Of a stretch of DNA of 46,215 nucleotides, positions 38,533 to 45,633 are shown piece after piece. How positions within the stretch are numbered: the stretch's first letter is position 1; each line of letters opens with the position of its first letter. The DNA comes from a virus. The position numbers and the translations under genes are program-made. The stretch is taken from the IMG/VR virus record IMGVR_UViG_3300042556_002013, positions 1 through 46,215 of that record. One strand, written 5' to 3'. Under the pieces are notes generated by a model. That model ran no database searches. It had not been told where the DNA came from and saw only the letters and a list, made by a program, of their open reading frames with translations.

Positions 38533-39524
38533 ATTGGAATCTCCAACAACTATGGAATGAATGCGTTTATTCCCAACAACGTGCGCTTGAGCCACGAGAC
38601 TACTGCTACGCATCAGAAATCGGACAGCCCCTTGTCGATCGATACCTCAAGATGAAGGCCGTTACACCGACCAATCCACCCAACATGAGAAGCCTTCGCA
38701 AGTTCGAGGCTGGCAACCTAGTGGAGTGGGTGGTACGATACGTCCTAGAACGCGCAGGATTGATTAATAACACTCAGGAGAGGGTAATGGTCGAGTACCC
38801 CAATATGCTTCGCGTATCGGGCCGCCTTGACTTCCTAGCGGGTGGCAAGATTGACATCGAACGTGCAAAGCAGGACATCACCTCATCGCACCTGCCGGAA
38901 TCTATCCAAGCATCCTCCCTGTACATCGCAGAGAAACTGCATGAGAAGTTCGGCGACAAGGAGCTAGAGACGAAAGTCTTAGAGATTAAGTCATGCTCAT
39001 CGTTTGTCATGGACATGATGGAGAAGACAGAGAAACCCATCAAGCACCACAGACTCCAACTCTTCCACTACATGAAGGGACTCGGACTCAATGGCGAACT
39101 CGTGTACATCTGCAAGGACGACCTCCGAATGATGTGCTTTCAATACGAGCCATCGGCAGAACTCGAACAGGAATACCTCGCAGACCTTGAGAAGATAACA
39201 CACCACTTCAACACGTCTACCCGTCCGCCACTTGAGAACCACATCGTGGTTGAGGACGGCAAGTTCAAGAAGAACTTCGGAATCGAGTACTCAAACTACC
39301 TCAAGTTCTTATACGACTTCGAAGAACCCCGTGACTACGCTGACTCAGTCAAGTCACAGGTTGCACGTTGGACTCGCGTGGTTGCACGTTATGCCAAGGG
39401 TGACAAGATAACCCCAAAGAACGAAGAGGTACGCGCAGAGATTGAGAATGCCGGCTATAACTTTGGTCAGATAGTAGAACAAGCCAAGAAGTTTGGCGTA
39501 ACAGAAGAAGAAGAAGAAATCTAA
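38529..39524 (+). CDS. PD-(D/E)XK nuclease, RecB/Cas4-like (331 aa)
   Basis: The active-site order is complete: a Glu-bearing helix ('LRKFEAGNLVEWVV'), 'VSGRLDFLAGG' (catalytic Asp, about residue 100), 'VLEIKSCSS' (E-x-K, about 151-153) and 'HRLQLFHYMKGLG' (the Q-x-x-x-Y RecB motif, about 176-181). No helicase part and no Cys cluster for an Fe-S site are apparent. Phage enzymes of this type act as exonucleases in recombination. The neighbours (NinB- and NinG-like genes) support that role. Confidence 0.8.
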   Translation: MNWNLQQLWNECVYSQQRALEPRDYCYASEIGQPLVDRYLKMKAVTPTNPPNMRSLRKFEAGNLVEWVVRYVLERAGLINNTQERVMVEYPNMLRVSGRLDFLAGGKIDIERAKQDITSSHLPESIQASSLYIAEKLHEKFGDKELETKVLEIKSCSSFVMDMMEKTEKPIKHHRLQLFHYMKGLGLNGELVYICKDDLRMMCFQYEPSAELEQEYLADLEKITHHFNTSTRPPLENHIVVEDGKFKKNFGIEYSNYLKFLYDFEEPRDYADSVKSQVARWTRVVARYAKGDKITPKNEEVRAEIENAGYNFGQIVEQAKKFGVTEEEEEI

Positions 39525-39536
39525 TAATCAAATCAA

Positions 39537-39755
39537 ATGAAAATACAAATCGAAACTAAGTTCTCCTTTGGAGACACAATCTTTTTCATCCAAGATGACA
39601 AGATTAAATTCGGGGTAATGTACAAGATGGACATAACCGTCGAAGAAAATGAACACAGGACGTATCTCTTTGCGCGAGACGAAGACGGAAACACATCGGT
39701 ATTACCGGAGAAAAGAGCGTTCATATCAAGAGAAAAACTAATCCAATCGCTATGA
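39537..39755 (+). CDS. Unknown small protein (72 aa)
   Basis: MKIQIETKFSFGDTIFFIQDDKIKFGVMYKMDITVEE... is a small beta-barrel pattern (SH3- or chromo-like). It overlaps the next gene by ATGA. Both start with MKIQ[IV]E, which may be chance. Confidence 0.55.
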   Translation: MKIQIETKFSFGDTIFFIQDDKIKFGVMYKMDITVEENEHRTYLFARDEDGNTSVLPEKRAFISREKLIQSL

Positions 39756-39982
39756 AAATACAAGTAGAAAGCGGATACCCCGCACCAACCCGATCGACTT
39801 CACGGGCCAAGTACCCATTCGCAACCATGGAGGTGGGCGATAGCTTCTTCATGAAGTCAGCATACCCTGAACATGAACGTGGCCGTGTATCGGCAGCGGC
39901 TTGCGCCTATGCCAAGAAGCACGGGGTCAAGTTCTCAACCAAGATATTTGATAACGGAGTTAGAACGTGGAGGATAAAATGA
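39752..39982 (+). CDS. Small protein of the 'MEVGDSFF..RVSAAA' family (76 aa)
   Basis: 'YPFATMEVGDSFFMKS' followed by 'RGRVSAAACAYAKKHGVKFSTKIFDNGVRTWRIK' is a widespread pattern in small phage proteins, where a beta-hairpin precedes a helix with a basic end. DNA binding is likely by analogy with its winged-helix-like layout. Function unknown. Confidence 0.65.
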   Translation: MKIQVESGYPAPTRSTSRAKYPFATMEVGDSFFMKSAYPEHERGRVSAAACAYAKKHGVKFSTKIFDNGVRTWRIK

Positions 39983-40413
39983 AACACAACGGAGTAATAA
40001 CACCACAGGGGGCATTACGAATCTACGACCGCCCCCTCTTCGAAGAACAGGTCCGATCCATGTCCCGTGACAAGGACTTGGCTGTGACCATCGAAGTTAA
40101 ACTGAAGAAACGATTCCGCTCAGACGTGCAGAACGCATACTACTGGGGCGTGGTGGTGGCAATGGTGTCGGACAGGCTCAGGGAACTTGGCCACGACATC
40201 GACCGTGACCTCACGCATGAATTTTTGAAGGGGCGTTTCTTGTATTCTGAATTGACTGACCCCAATACCGGTGAAGTCATGAAGATACCACGCAAAACAT
40301 CGGAACTTGCAACGGAGGAATTTATAGAGTACATGGAACACGTCAAGCAGTTTGCTGCCGAGACGTTGGATATTTATATTCCTGACCCAAATGAGCAACT
40401 CGAAATCATGTAA
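39979..40413 (+). CDS. ninB: NinB-like recombination protein (144 aa)
   Basis: 'KKRFRSDVQNAYYWGVVVAMVSDRLRELGHDIDRDLTHEFLKGRFL' follows the NinB/Orf family pattern (R-S-x-x-Q-N-x-Y-Y-W and a conserved H-x-x-L-K). Lambda Orf binds single-stranded DNA and assists RecA-type loading. A GTG at 39967 is an alternative start, but ATG 39979 makes an ATGA junction. Confidence 0.72.
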   Translation: MKHNGVITPQGALRIYDRPLFEEQVRSMSRDKDLAVTIEVKLKKRFRSDVQNAYYWGVVVAMVSDRLRELGHDIDRDLTHEFLKGRFLYSELTDPNTGEVMKIPRKTSELATEEFIEYMEHVKQFAAETLDIYIPDPNEQLEIM

Positions 40414-40415
40414 AT

Positions 40416-40423
40416 TATCTTTG
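40416..40423 (+). promoter_or_regulatory. Possible promoter (-7 box TATCTTTG)
   Basis: TATCTTTG lies four bases before ATG 40428. The -33 region has no clear TTG. Confidence 0.35.
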
Positions 40424-40427
40424 TAAA

Positions 40428-41300
40428 ATGAAGAAAGTAATTTGTTGGTGGAGCGGTGGTATAACATCTGCCGTAGCCTGTAAACTCGCAATAGATATGT
40501 TCGGTGCAGACAACTGCGAGGTAATAATGATTGATACAAAGAACGAGCATCCTGATACCTACCGCTTCAAGGACGACTGCGCGAGGTGGTACGGGTTGGA
40601 GATACAAACCATCACGGCAATCGGAAACAAGTACGAGAGCATACAGGACGTTTGGATGCAGCACAAGTCCCTGAACGTAGCCAGCGGGGCAATCTGCTCA
40701 ACCATGCTCAAGCGCAGGGTCAGGGAGAAGTTTCAGAAGGGGGTGGAGTACGACTATCAGGTATTCGGATTCGAGTTTGACAAGAAGGAATTCAATAGAG
40801 CAAACTCGCTCGTGATGAATCATCCCAAGGCCAAGCCGATATACCCGCTACTTATGTTCGGTTACGACAAAGACCATTGCATGAAGGTGGTTCAGGACGC
40901 AGGTATCGAGATACCGGTGATGTACAAGATGGGATTCAGGAATAACAACTGCTTCGGGACTGGCTGCGTACAAGGCGGCATAGGGTATTGGCAGAAGATG
41001 AAGCGGGACTTCCCTGACAAGTTCGACGAGATGGCAAGCATGGAGTGGAAGCTAAGTGAGATGAAGGGAGAGCCTGTGACCATGCTCAAGGATCAGGGCA
41101 AGGACGCCAAGTCATCAGGCAATGTGCTTGTGTTCCTCAAGAAACATCCGGACTATCCGCACCTGAAGTCTATTGACGAGATAGAGGGAAGGGAAGTGGA
41201 GCCATTGTTTGAGTGCAATGGATTCTGCGGCACAAATGATTTGAATGAAAGGAAGTCTACTGAGAACGAGATTAACTACGGTCTTTTTTCTGACCTCTAA
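40428..41300 (+). CDS. PP-loop ATPase / PAPS reductase-like enzyme (290 aa)
   Basis: The N-terminus MKKVICWWSGGITSAVACKLA contains the PP-loop SGGxTS that binds ATP pyrophosphate in PAPS reductases and related AMP-forming enzymes. Cys pairs occur in 'NNCFGTGCVQGG' and 'FECNGFCG' and could hold an Fe-S cluster or zinc. Phages use such enzymes in DNA or tRNA modification (for example DndC-like sulphur transfer). No partner genes of a Dnd system are in the window, so the substrate is open. Confidence 0.75.
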   Translation: MKKVICWWSGGITSAVACKLAIDMFGADNCEVIMIDTKNEHPDTYRFKDDCARWYGLEIQTITAIGNKYESIQDVWMQHKSLNVASGAICSTMLKRRVREKFQKGVEYDYQVFGFEFDKKEFNRANSLVMNHPKAKPIYPLLMFGYDKDHCMKVVQDAGIEIPVMYKMGFRNNNCFGTGCVQGGIGYWQKMKRDFPDKFDEMASMEWKLSEMKGEPVTMLKDQGKDAKSSGNVLVFLKKHPDYPHLKSIDEIEGREVEPLFECNGFCGTNDLNERKSTENEINYGLFSDL

Positions 41301-41498
41301 CCCTTGGCTCACTCAAAAGAAAAGACAGAGAAAAGAAACAAGTCAAGAAGAAACCTAAAGAGAAGAAAAGAAAAAGCCTCCCCCCGTGAAAAACAAACTA
41401 CCCCGCCCCACAAAGGGGCAGCTACCCGATCCAACATACTCGCGTATGAAGTTTGCCTCTTGCACCGACAGGGCTGATTCGGATGGTGGGGTTGGGGT

Positions 41499-41599
41499 AA
41501 AAAAAAGCCCTCGTCTGACGGTACGAGGGCATTTTGATGAGAGAATTAGATTTTCTCATTTCCCACATTGCACCGCCGTCAGACACTGCAATGTGAGAA
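41499..41599 (-). ncRNA. Structured sRNA with complementary loops, minus strand
   Basis: Read on the minus strand, a promoter (41605-41637) is followed by three hairpins: H1 CACATTGCA/TGCAATGTG (41595-41587 with 41572-41564, 14-nt loop), H2 9 bp (41559-41551 with 41545-41537) and H3, an 8-bp terminator GCCCTCGT/ACGAGGGC (41530-41523 with 41514-41507) with eight U (41506-41499). The H1 and H3 loops are complementary over seven bases (41576-41582 with 41515-41521), nine including edges. No frame fits in it. The rest of the 41301-41681 gap holds a purine-rich stretch and a GCCCC/GGGGC hairpin near 41407-41421. Confidence 0.65.
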
Positions 41600-41604
41600 C
41601 GCAA

Positions 41605-41637
41605 CAAATGTATGGCGACCGGAAGACGGAAGTCAAA
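41605..41637 (-). promoter_or_regulatory. Promoter of the minus-strand sRNA
   Basis: On the minus strand TTTG (41637-41634), a 21-base spacer and TACATTTG (41612-41605). Confidence 0.65.
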
Positions 41638-41645
41638 AAAAATAA

Positions 41646-41676
41646 TTGCATTAATAATACACACGAGTTATATTTG
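41646..41676 (+). promoter_or_regulatory. Promoter of the 41682 operon
   Basis: TTG (41646-41648), 20-base spacer, TATATTTG (41669-41676). The ATG follows after five bases. It is divergent from the sRNA promoter. Confidence 0.78.
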
Positions 41677-41681
41677 TAAAT

Positions 41682-41921
41682 ATGAAAAACAAAAAGGTAG
41701 ACTTTTACCAAGTTCCCAAGAACGAATGGCAGATGCCCATCGAGAAGGGATACAAGATGGCCTGTTGCGACTGCGGACTTGTCCACGTCATGGACTTCAT
41801 GGTCATTGATAACGACACGGAGAAGCCGATCAAGAACGGCAGGGCAATCATGAGAGCCAGACGGCACGAGACGCTGACCAAACAACTTAGAAAAGAAATG
41901 AAAAAAAAAGGTAACAAATGA
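41682..41921 (+). CDS. Small Cys-containing phage protein with CCDCGLVH motif (79 aa)
   Basis: 'WQMPIEKGYKMACCDCGLVHVMDFMVI' and the Arg-rich 'AIMRARRHETLTKQLRKEM' match a family of short proteins frequent in phages, in which C-x-x-C-G-L-x-H probably binds zinc. Function unknown. Overlaps the next gene by ATGA; the message is probably leaderless. Confidence 0.65.
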   Translation: MKNKKVDFYQVPKNEWQMPIEKGYKMACCDCGLVHVMDFMVIDNDTEKPIKNGRAIMRARRHETLTKQLRKEMKKKGNK

Positions 41922-42148
41922 AAAATGTACGCATAGTTAAACGAACAATGCCAGACGGAAGGGTCTACTACTTTTATCAAGTGGAGAAGAAATTTCTATG
42001 GAAGCGTTGGTGGGCTGACTACTACGACGGATGGTATACAAGAGACCTGTTCCATACATTAGAAGAAGCAGAAGAACACTTATGGTATGTACAAGAAATT
42101 AAACCGATTGACGAAATAATAGAAACAACACATGAAAGCAATACTTGA
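41918..42148 (+). CDS. Unknown small aromatic-rich protein (76 aa)
   Basis: MKNVRIVKRTMPDGRVYYFYQVEKKFLWKRWWADYYDGWY... is a beta-hairpin protein rich in Trp and Tyr, ending in an acidic helix. No family recognised. Confidence 0.55.
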   Translation: MKNVRIVKRTMPDGRVYYFYQVEKKFLWKRWWADYYDGWYTRDLFHTLEEAEEHLWYVQEIKPIDEIIETTHESNT

Positions 42149-42347
42149 ATTCAATCTTCCCGAAGATCAATCCGACTTCGACCTCGCAGTTAAAGCCGTT
42201 GATATGAGGATTGCCCTAGACGGCATCCGAGAATACCTCAGGGGAAAGGTAAAGTACGACACCCATGACGAGAAACAGTGGGAGGCGTATAACGAGGTAT
42301 ACGAACAATTCTACGAAATCATAAACAGTTACGACATCAAGCTATGA
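42132..42347 (+). CDS. Small protein of the 'ILEFNLPED' family (71 aa)
   Basis: MKAILEFNLPEDQSDFDLAVKAVDMRIALDGIREYLRGKVKY is a beta strand then helices; this start is a recurrent one in phage accessory regions. Role unknown. Overlaps both neighbours. Confidence 0.65.
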   Translation: MKAILEFNLPEDQSDFDLAVKAVDMRIALDGIREYLRGKVKYDTHDEKQWEAYNEVYEQFYEIINSYDIKL

Positions 42348-42802
42348 ACCCATTAATATGCACCATAATCGTGTGGGGTGGTATGCACTACGCCACGCCC
42401 AAGTGGATGGAGAAACAGATTCCCGATTGGATGTGGTCTGAGTACGAGATACTCATCGCACCCTACGGCACATCGCTTTCCGTCATCGACCCTACCATTG
42501 ACTACGAGACCACAGCCCTGATAGGATTCAGCGCCGGAGGGATAGACGTACTCAAGAACTACGACAGCCGATACGCCTTTATCGGACTGATAGACCCGTC
42601 AACGCGGCCATCGTTTCTCAACGGAACGTATGACAACGCGGCCATCGTTTACAACCCATCGGTGTGGGGAACTACCAACAAATCCCTTAGGCCAATGGCC
42701 GATCGTATCAAGGCGACCGGAGGCGACGCGGAAAGGGTTCAACTAAAGCATTCAGATATACCAAAATATTTTTTCAACAAACACTTCAAGCAACATGATT
42801 AA
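42344..42802 (+). CDS. Small alpha/beta hydrolase-like protein (152 aa)
   Basis: 'TALIGFSAGGIDVLKNY' is a clear nucleophile elbow (G-F-S-A-G, about residues 61-65) behind a hydrophobic strand. 'FIGLIDPSTRP' supplies a candidate acid and 'VQLKHSDIPKYFF' a candidate His near the end, in correct order. The protein is short for the fold (usual 220 or more) and has no signal peptide. It could be an esterase acting on host lipids or envelope during lysis, or a degenerate copy. Confidence 0.6.
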   Translation: MNPLICTIIVWGGMHYATPKWMEKQIPDWMWSEYEILIAPYGTSLSVIDPTIDYETTALIGFSAGGIDVLKNYDSRYAFIGLIDPSTRPSFLNGTYDNAAIVYNPSVWGTTNKSLRPMADRIKATGGDAERVQLKHSDIPKYFFNKHFKQHD

Positions 42803-43070
42803 AATTTCTGACAAGCCATCCAAGCGGGTGGAACACTTTACCGGAACAGTAACAATGGCATTTCCCGGAATCGAAAACAAAGTTTGGAACTTCATAGTCT
42901 TGCGTACAACGAATGGATCAACTACCTTTGCCGTACAAGCAGACCATGAACAATTCAACCAACACTTTGACGAACCAGGCGAGTCGGAATACTTCAAAGC
43001 AATGCTTGAAGAGACCGTCAAGGCGAACTTGGCTAAAGAACAGGCAGAGTGGAAGCCTGCCGATAAATAA
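42795..43070 (+). CDS. Unknown small protein (91 aa)
   Basis: Beta-rich start ('EHFTGTVTMAFPGIENKVWNFIVLRT') and charged helical end. It overlaps the hydrolase by eight bases. No family recognised. Confidence 0.55.
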   Translation: MIKISDKPSKRVEHFTGTVTMAFPGIENKVWNFIVLRTTNGSTTFAVQADHEQFNQHFDEPGESEYFKAMLEETVKANLAKEQAEWKPADK

Positions 43071-43078
43071 GATAGCGC

Positions 43079-43618
43079 ATGAAGGTGAGGAATAAAAAGT
43101 GCAGAATCTGTAGAAAGGAATTCATTCCAAAGTACAGTACCATGCAGGCAACGTGTGAGAACATCGAATGCATGATTGCATATTCCTCCAAGCAAAAAGA
43201 CAGAAAGGTTAAACGGGAACTGAAAGAGATTAAGGAACGTAACAAGTCCGTGTCTCAGTGGAGAAAAGAACTCCAGCAGGTGTTTAACCAATACATCAGG
43301 CTTCGAGACCAAGGGAAGGGGTGTGTGTCCTGCGGAAAGAAGCTACAGGGGAAGTACGACGCCGGCCACTACTTTAGTGTCGGCTCGTACCCCAACCTGA
43401 GGTTTAACGAATCGAACGTTCATGGACAGTGCGTGGAATGCAACCAGCACCGCCATGGTAACTTGATCGAGTATGGAATCAGGATTGAGAAGCGCATTGG
43501 CAAGAACGCACTACAGGAACTACACTCCCTGAGGAATGAACGCCTGAGCCTGCCGCTTGATAAGATAAAAGAGTTAATATACCACTACAAAGACAAAGTA
43601 AAAGAGCTAAAAAAATGA
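43079..43618 (+). CDS. ninG: NinG/Rap-like recombination endonuclease (179 aa)
   Basis: 'KKCRICRKEFIPKYSTMQATCENIEC' is an N-terminal zinc finger. 'SQWRKELQQVFNQYIRLRDQGKGCVSCGKKL', 'YDAGHYFSVGSYPNLRFNESNVHGQC' and 'CNQHRHGN' match NinG/Rap, the lambda Holliday-junction nuclease, including the His/Asn residues of its HNH-like site. The length of about 180 agrees with the family. Paired with the NinB-like gene 2.7 kb upstream. Confidence 0.85.
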   Translation: MKVRNKKCRICRKEFIPKYSTMQATCENIECMIAYSSKQKDRKVKRELKEIKERNKSVSQWRKELQQVFNQYIRLRDQGKGCVSCGKKLQGKYDAGHYFSVGSYPNLRFNESNVHGQCVECNQHRHGNLIEYGIRIEKRIGKNALQELHSLRNERLSLPLDKIKELIYHYKDKVKELKK

Positions 43619-43665
43619 TAGATCCACCAACTTGGGAAGACCTAGGTTACGCTAATTTTGAATAA
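43615..43665 (+). CDS. Possible micro-protein (16 aa)
   Basis: ATGA junction with NinG and one-base overlap with the following ATG frame a 16-codon peptide MIDPPTWEDLGYANFE. It may serve only to couple translation. Confidence 0.3.
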   Translation: MIDPPTWEDLGYANFE

Positions 43666-44063
43666 TGGACAAGACTAAGAATATCTATACCTTAATTATC
43701 CTTGCGCTGAGTGTCGTGATCTTGTTCGGAGTATTCTTTATGGTATTCCGGATGGGCATCCTTCACACCAGTTCAGAGAATGAAGCCGTGGCCATCGAAC
43801 GCCTACACGAAATCAACGAGAAGTACATCGCACAGATGGACTCCAACCTGCTTGTGGTCAACGCGACCAAGGCGGCCCTTGATTCCTTCATGGTGCAGGA
43901 CCAACAGCACTTTATGATGGAGCAGGAGCAAATAGAAAAAGCACAAAAAATTGTTTCACGAATACCCCACATGTCAGATGACTCGCTCAAAACTTTATAC
44001 GTTAGCTCTTGGAATTATCTTCTTAATGAGTATCGTAACGGACGTTTGCGCCCAGCCAAATAA
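43665..44063 (+). CDS. Inner-membrane spanin-like protein (132 aa)
   Basis: One N-terminal membrane helix ('YTLIILALSVVILFGVFFMVF') is followed by about 100 residues of mostly helical, periplasmic-type sequence ('ERLHEINEKYIAQMDSNLLVV...'). This is the plan of an i-spanin (Rz). The next gene starts inside its end in another frame and is also exported, as with Rz/Rz1. It could instead be an unrelated membrane-anchored coiled coil. Confidence 0.55.
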   Translation: MDKTKNIYTLIILALSVVILFGVFFMVFRMGILHTSSENEAVAIERLHEINEKYIAQMDSNLLVVNATKAALDSFMVQDQQHFMMEQEQIEKAQKIVSRIPHMSDDSLKTLYVSSWNYLLNEYRNGRLRPAK

Positions 44064-44394
44064 TACCCCACAGATTCCTAGGGAGGCTCAGGAGGTGATC
44101 TCTGCTGCCGCTGAGACCATTCGTCAGGACAAGATGACGATCGAGTCTCGTTCGCAGCGTATTCAACTCATGAGGGATCAAATTGAGGCGGCTCAGGTGG
44201 CCTTGGACTTGGCCATCAAGAACGGAGAACTGTGCGAGGAAATTCGTCAGAACCAACTGGCTGAGATTCGCTTTCTAAAGGAGCAGTACGTCTTTATGAA
44301 GGGTGAGATGAAGAAGGAAAGACGAAGAAAAATATTTTGGAAGTGTGCAACCATTGTTACTTCCGCAACCACATTGTACTTTTTTGTATTTTAG
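43978..44394 (+). CDS. Exported coiled-coil protein with C-terminal membrane helix, spanin partner candidate (138 aa)
   Basis: From ATG 43978 the protein has a signal peptide ('LYTLALGIIFLMSIVTDVCAQ'), a long coiled coil (residues about 30-115, 'TIRQDKMTIESRSQRIQLMRDQIEAAQVALDLAI') and a final hydrophobic helix after 'KKERRRKIFW'. It overlaps the preceding gene by 86 bases. A membrane span at each end of a coiled coil would allow it to bridge, as in u-spanins. Upstream ATG at 43951 is less likely. Confidence 0.5.
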   Translation: MTRSKLYTLALGIIFLMSIVTDVCAQPNNTPQIPREAQEVISAAAETIRQDKMTIESRSQRIQLMRDQIEAAQVALDLAIKNGELCEEIRQNQLAEIRFLKEQYVFMKGEMKKERRRKIFWKCATIVTSATTLYFFVF

Positions 44395-44429
44395 TGTGTA
44401 GTTATTGTTGTTATAGTTGTTTATTGTTG

Positions 44430-44466
44430 AAAGGCGGTGGCCAAACGTGGCTGCCGCTTTATTTTA
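44430..44466 (+). terminator. Intrinsic terminator after the spanin-like genes
   Basis: Arms 44430-44442 and 44449-44460 pair over 12 bp with one bulge and two G-U; loop AAACGT; T-rich tail to 44466. Confidence 0.7.
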
Positions 44467-44470
44467 TTAA

Positions 44471-44519
44471 GTAAATTAGCGTAAATTAGCGCACCCAAAT
44501 CAAATAAATAAATAAATAA
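44471..44519 (+). repeat. Tandem decamer and AAAT repeats in a leader
   Basis: GTAAATTAGC is present twice in tandem (44471-44490), followed by four AAAT units (44502-44519) up to the next start. No promoter box was found in this gap. Confidence 0.5.
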
Positions 44520-44523
44520 TCAA

Positions 44524-45585
44524 ATGTCAAACGTACAAAAAGCATTGGAAGTCCTTGAACTTCCGGAAGAACTTGCCCAGTATGACGGCCAAATCCAAAC
44601 CCGCACAGAGCGCAAGGCTTGGATCTATGAAACCACAGACATCTCATCGTCACCAACCCGCGTGTACTACACCGTTGGATACGACAACGAGAAGACAGAC
44701 CTGTTCGGACTGTACCCGTTGAACTACATCGCCAACGCAGTCCACAGTATGGGATTCGTGTACGAGGGTATCAACGAGGAAAACGTAGCAACACTTACCA
44801 AGCCCGGTCAGTTTGTGACAAGTCCCGATGGCGTCCACGCCGGTAAGCCCGTGTACTACGTGTGGACCCAGATGAAGGTAAGCGAAGGGGGAATCGACTT
44901 CCTTTACGAGCCGTATGAGACCGTGTGGAAGGGTGTTATCGACGACATGAAAGACCCGATGATGCGGGTTGGCTACAAGGCCCGTCTTGTGAAGAAGGGC
45001 GCAGATGGTAAGCCATTTGTGGCGTGGACATCTAAACACGCAATCACTCCAAAGCGCCGCATCCGTCGTGCAGAGTTCCTTCAGATGATTGGTATATCTA
45101 TGGAAGAGTTCATTGAGAAGACCCGCTTCACATTCAACCGAGTTGCCACAAACCCTGAGACCCATATCAATAACATTGCTATGGACATCGAGTACTTGAG
45201 CGACACACAAATCAAGAGCGTGTTCTACATCAACGGACAGGACGCACAGACATTCAACTACAAGACCCTGATTAACTCGTTTAATCAGACTTACGGCGGG
45301 TATGTTTGGCAGTACCGACTCCACAACGGGCCAAGCATTACTCCGGAGAATCCATACGGAAGCACACTGAACGTGGCCATCAACATCATGGCGGACTCCA
45401 CAATCAACGTACTTCCCGGAACAACCAACTCTTGGAACGCGACAACCCGCACGATCACGTACAATCCTGATCTACCATACGACGCACAGGTTCTTGCCTG
45501 CATGGAGTTCCTTCCTGCAAATGGAAAGAACGAGGCAACTGGACGCTGGTATCACTTGGAAAAGCAAGGAAACCTCTTGTGGTAA
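44524..45585 (+). CDS. Unknown protein, possibly structural (353 aa)
   Basis: MSNVQKALEVLELPEELAQYDGQIQTRTERKAWIYETTDISSSPTRVYYTVGY... is alpha/beta in the first 220 residues and beta-rich with Asn/Thr/Gly at the end ('STINVLPGTTNSWNATTRTITYN'). The C-terminal part looks like virion or fibre sequence, but the gene lies among accessory and lysis genes with terminators on both sides, so it is a single-gene unit. No family recognised. Confidence 0.6.
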   Translation: MSNVQKALEVLELPEELAQYDGQIQTRTERKAWIYETTDISSSPTRVYYTVGYDNEKTDLFGLYPLNYIANAVHSMGFVYEGINEENVATLTKPGQFVTSPDGVHAGKPVYYVWTQMKVSEGGIDFLYEPYETVWKGVIDDMKDPMMRVGYKARLVKKGADGKPFVAWTSKHAITPKRRIRRAEFLQMIGISMEEFIEKTRFTFNRVATNPETHINNIAMDIEYLSDTQIKSVFYINGQDAQTFNYKTLINSFNQTYGGYVWQYRLHNGPSITPENPYGSTLNVAINIMADSTINVLPGTTNSWNATTRTITYNPDLPYDAQVLACMEFLPANGKNEATGRWYHLEKQGNLLW

Positions 45586-45608
45586 AGATTATGATTTGGA
45601 TAACAATT

Positions 45609-45631
45609 ATGGGGTCATTGACCCCATTTTT
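45609..45631. terminator. Bidirectional terminator between convergent genes
   Basis: ATGGGGTC (45609-45616) pairs with GACCCCAT (45620-45627), three-base loop, T run on the plus side and A/T-rich on the other, between a plus gene ending at 45585 and a minus gene ending at 45634. Confidence 0.7.
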
Positions 45632-45633
45632 GT

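Noticed and set aside
41386-41679. 97-residue frame across the minus-strand sRNA
   Set aside because: It reads through the three hairpins and the A run of the terminator; the structured RNA explains the sequence better.
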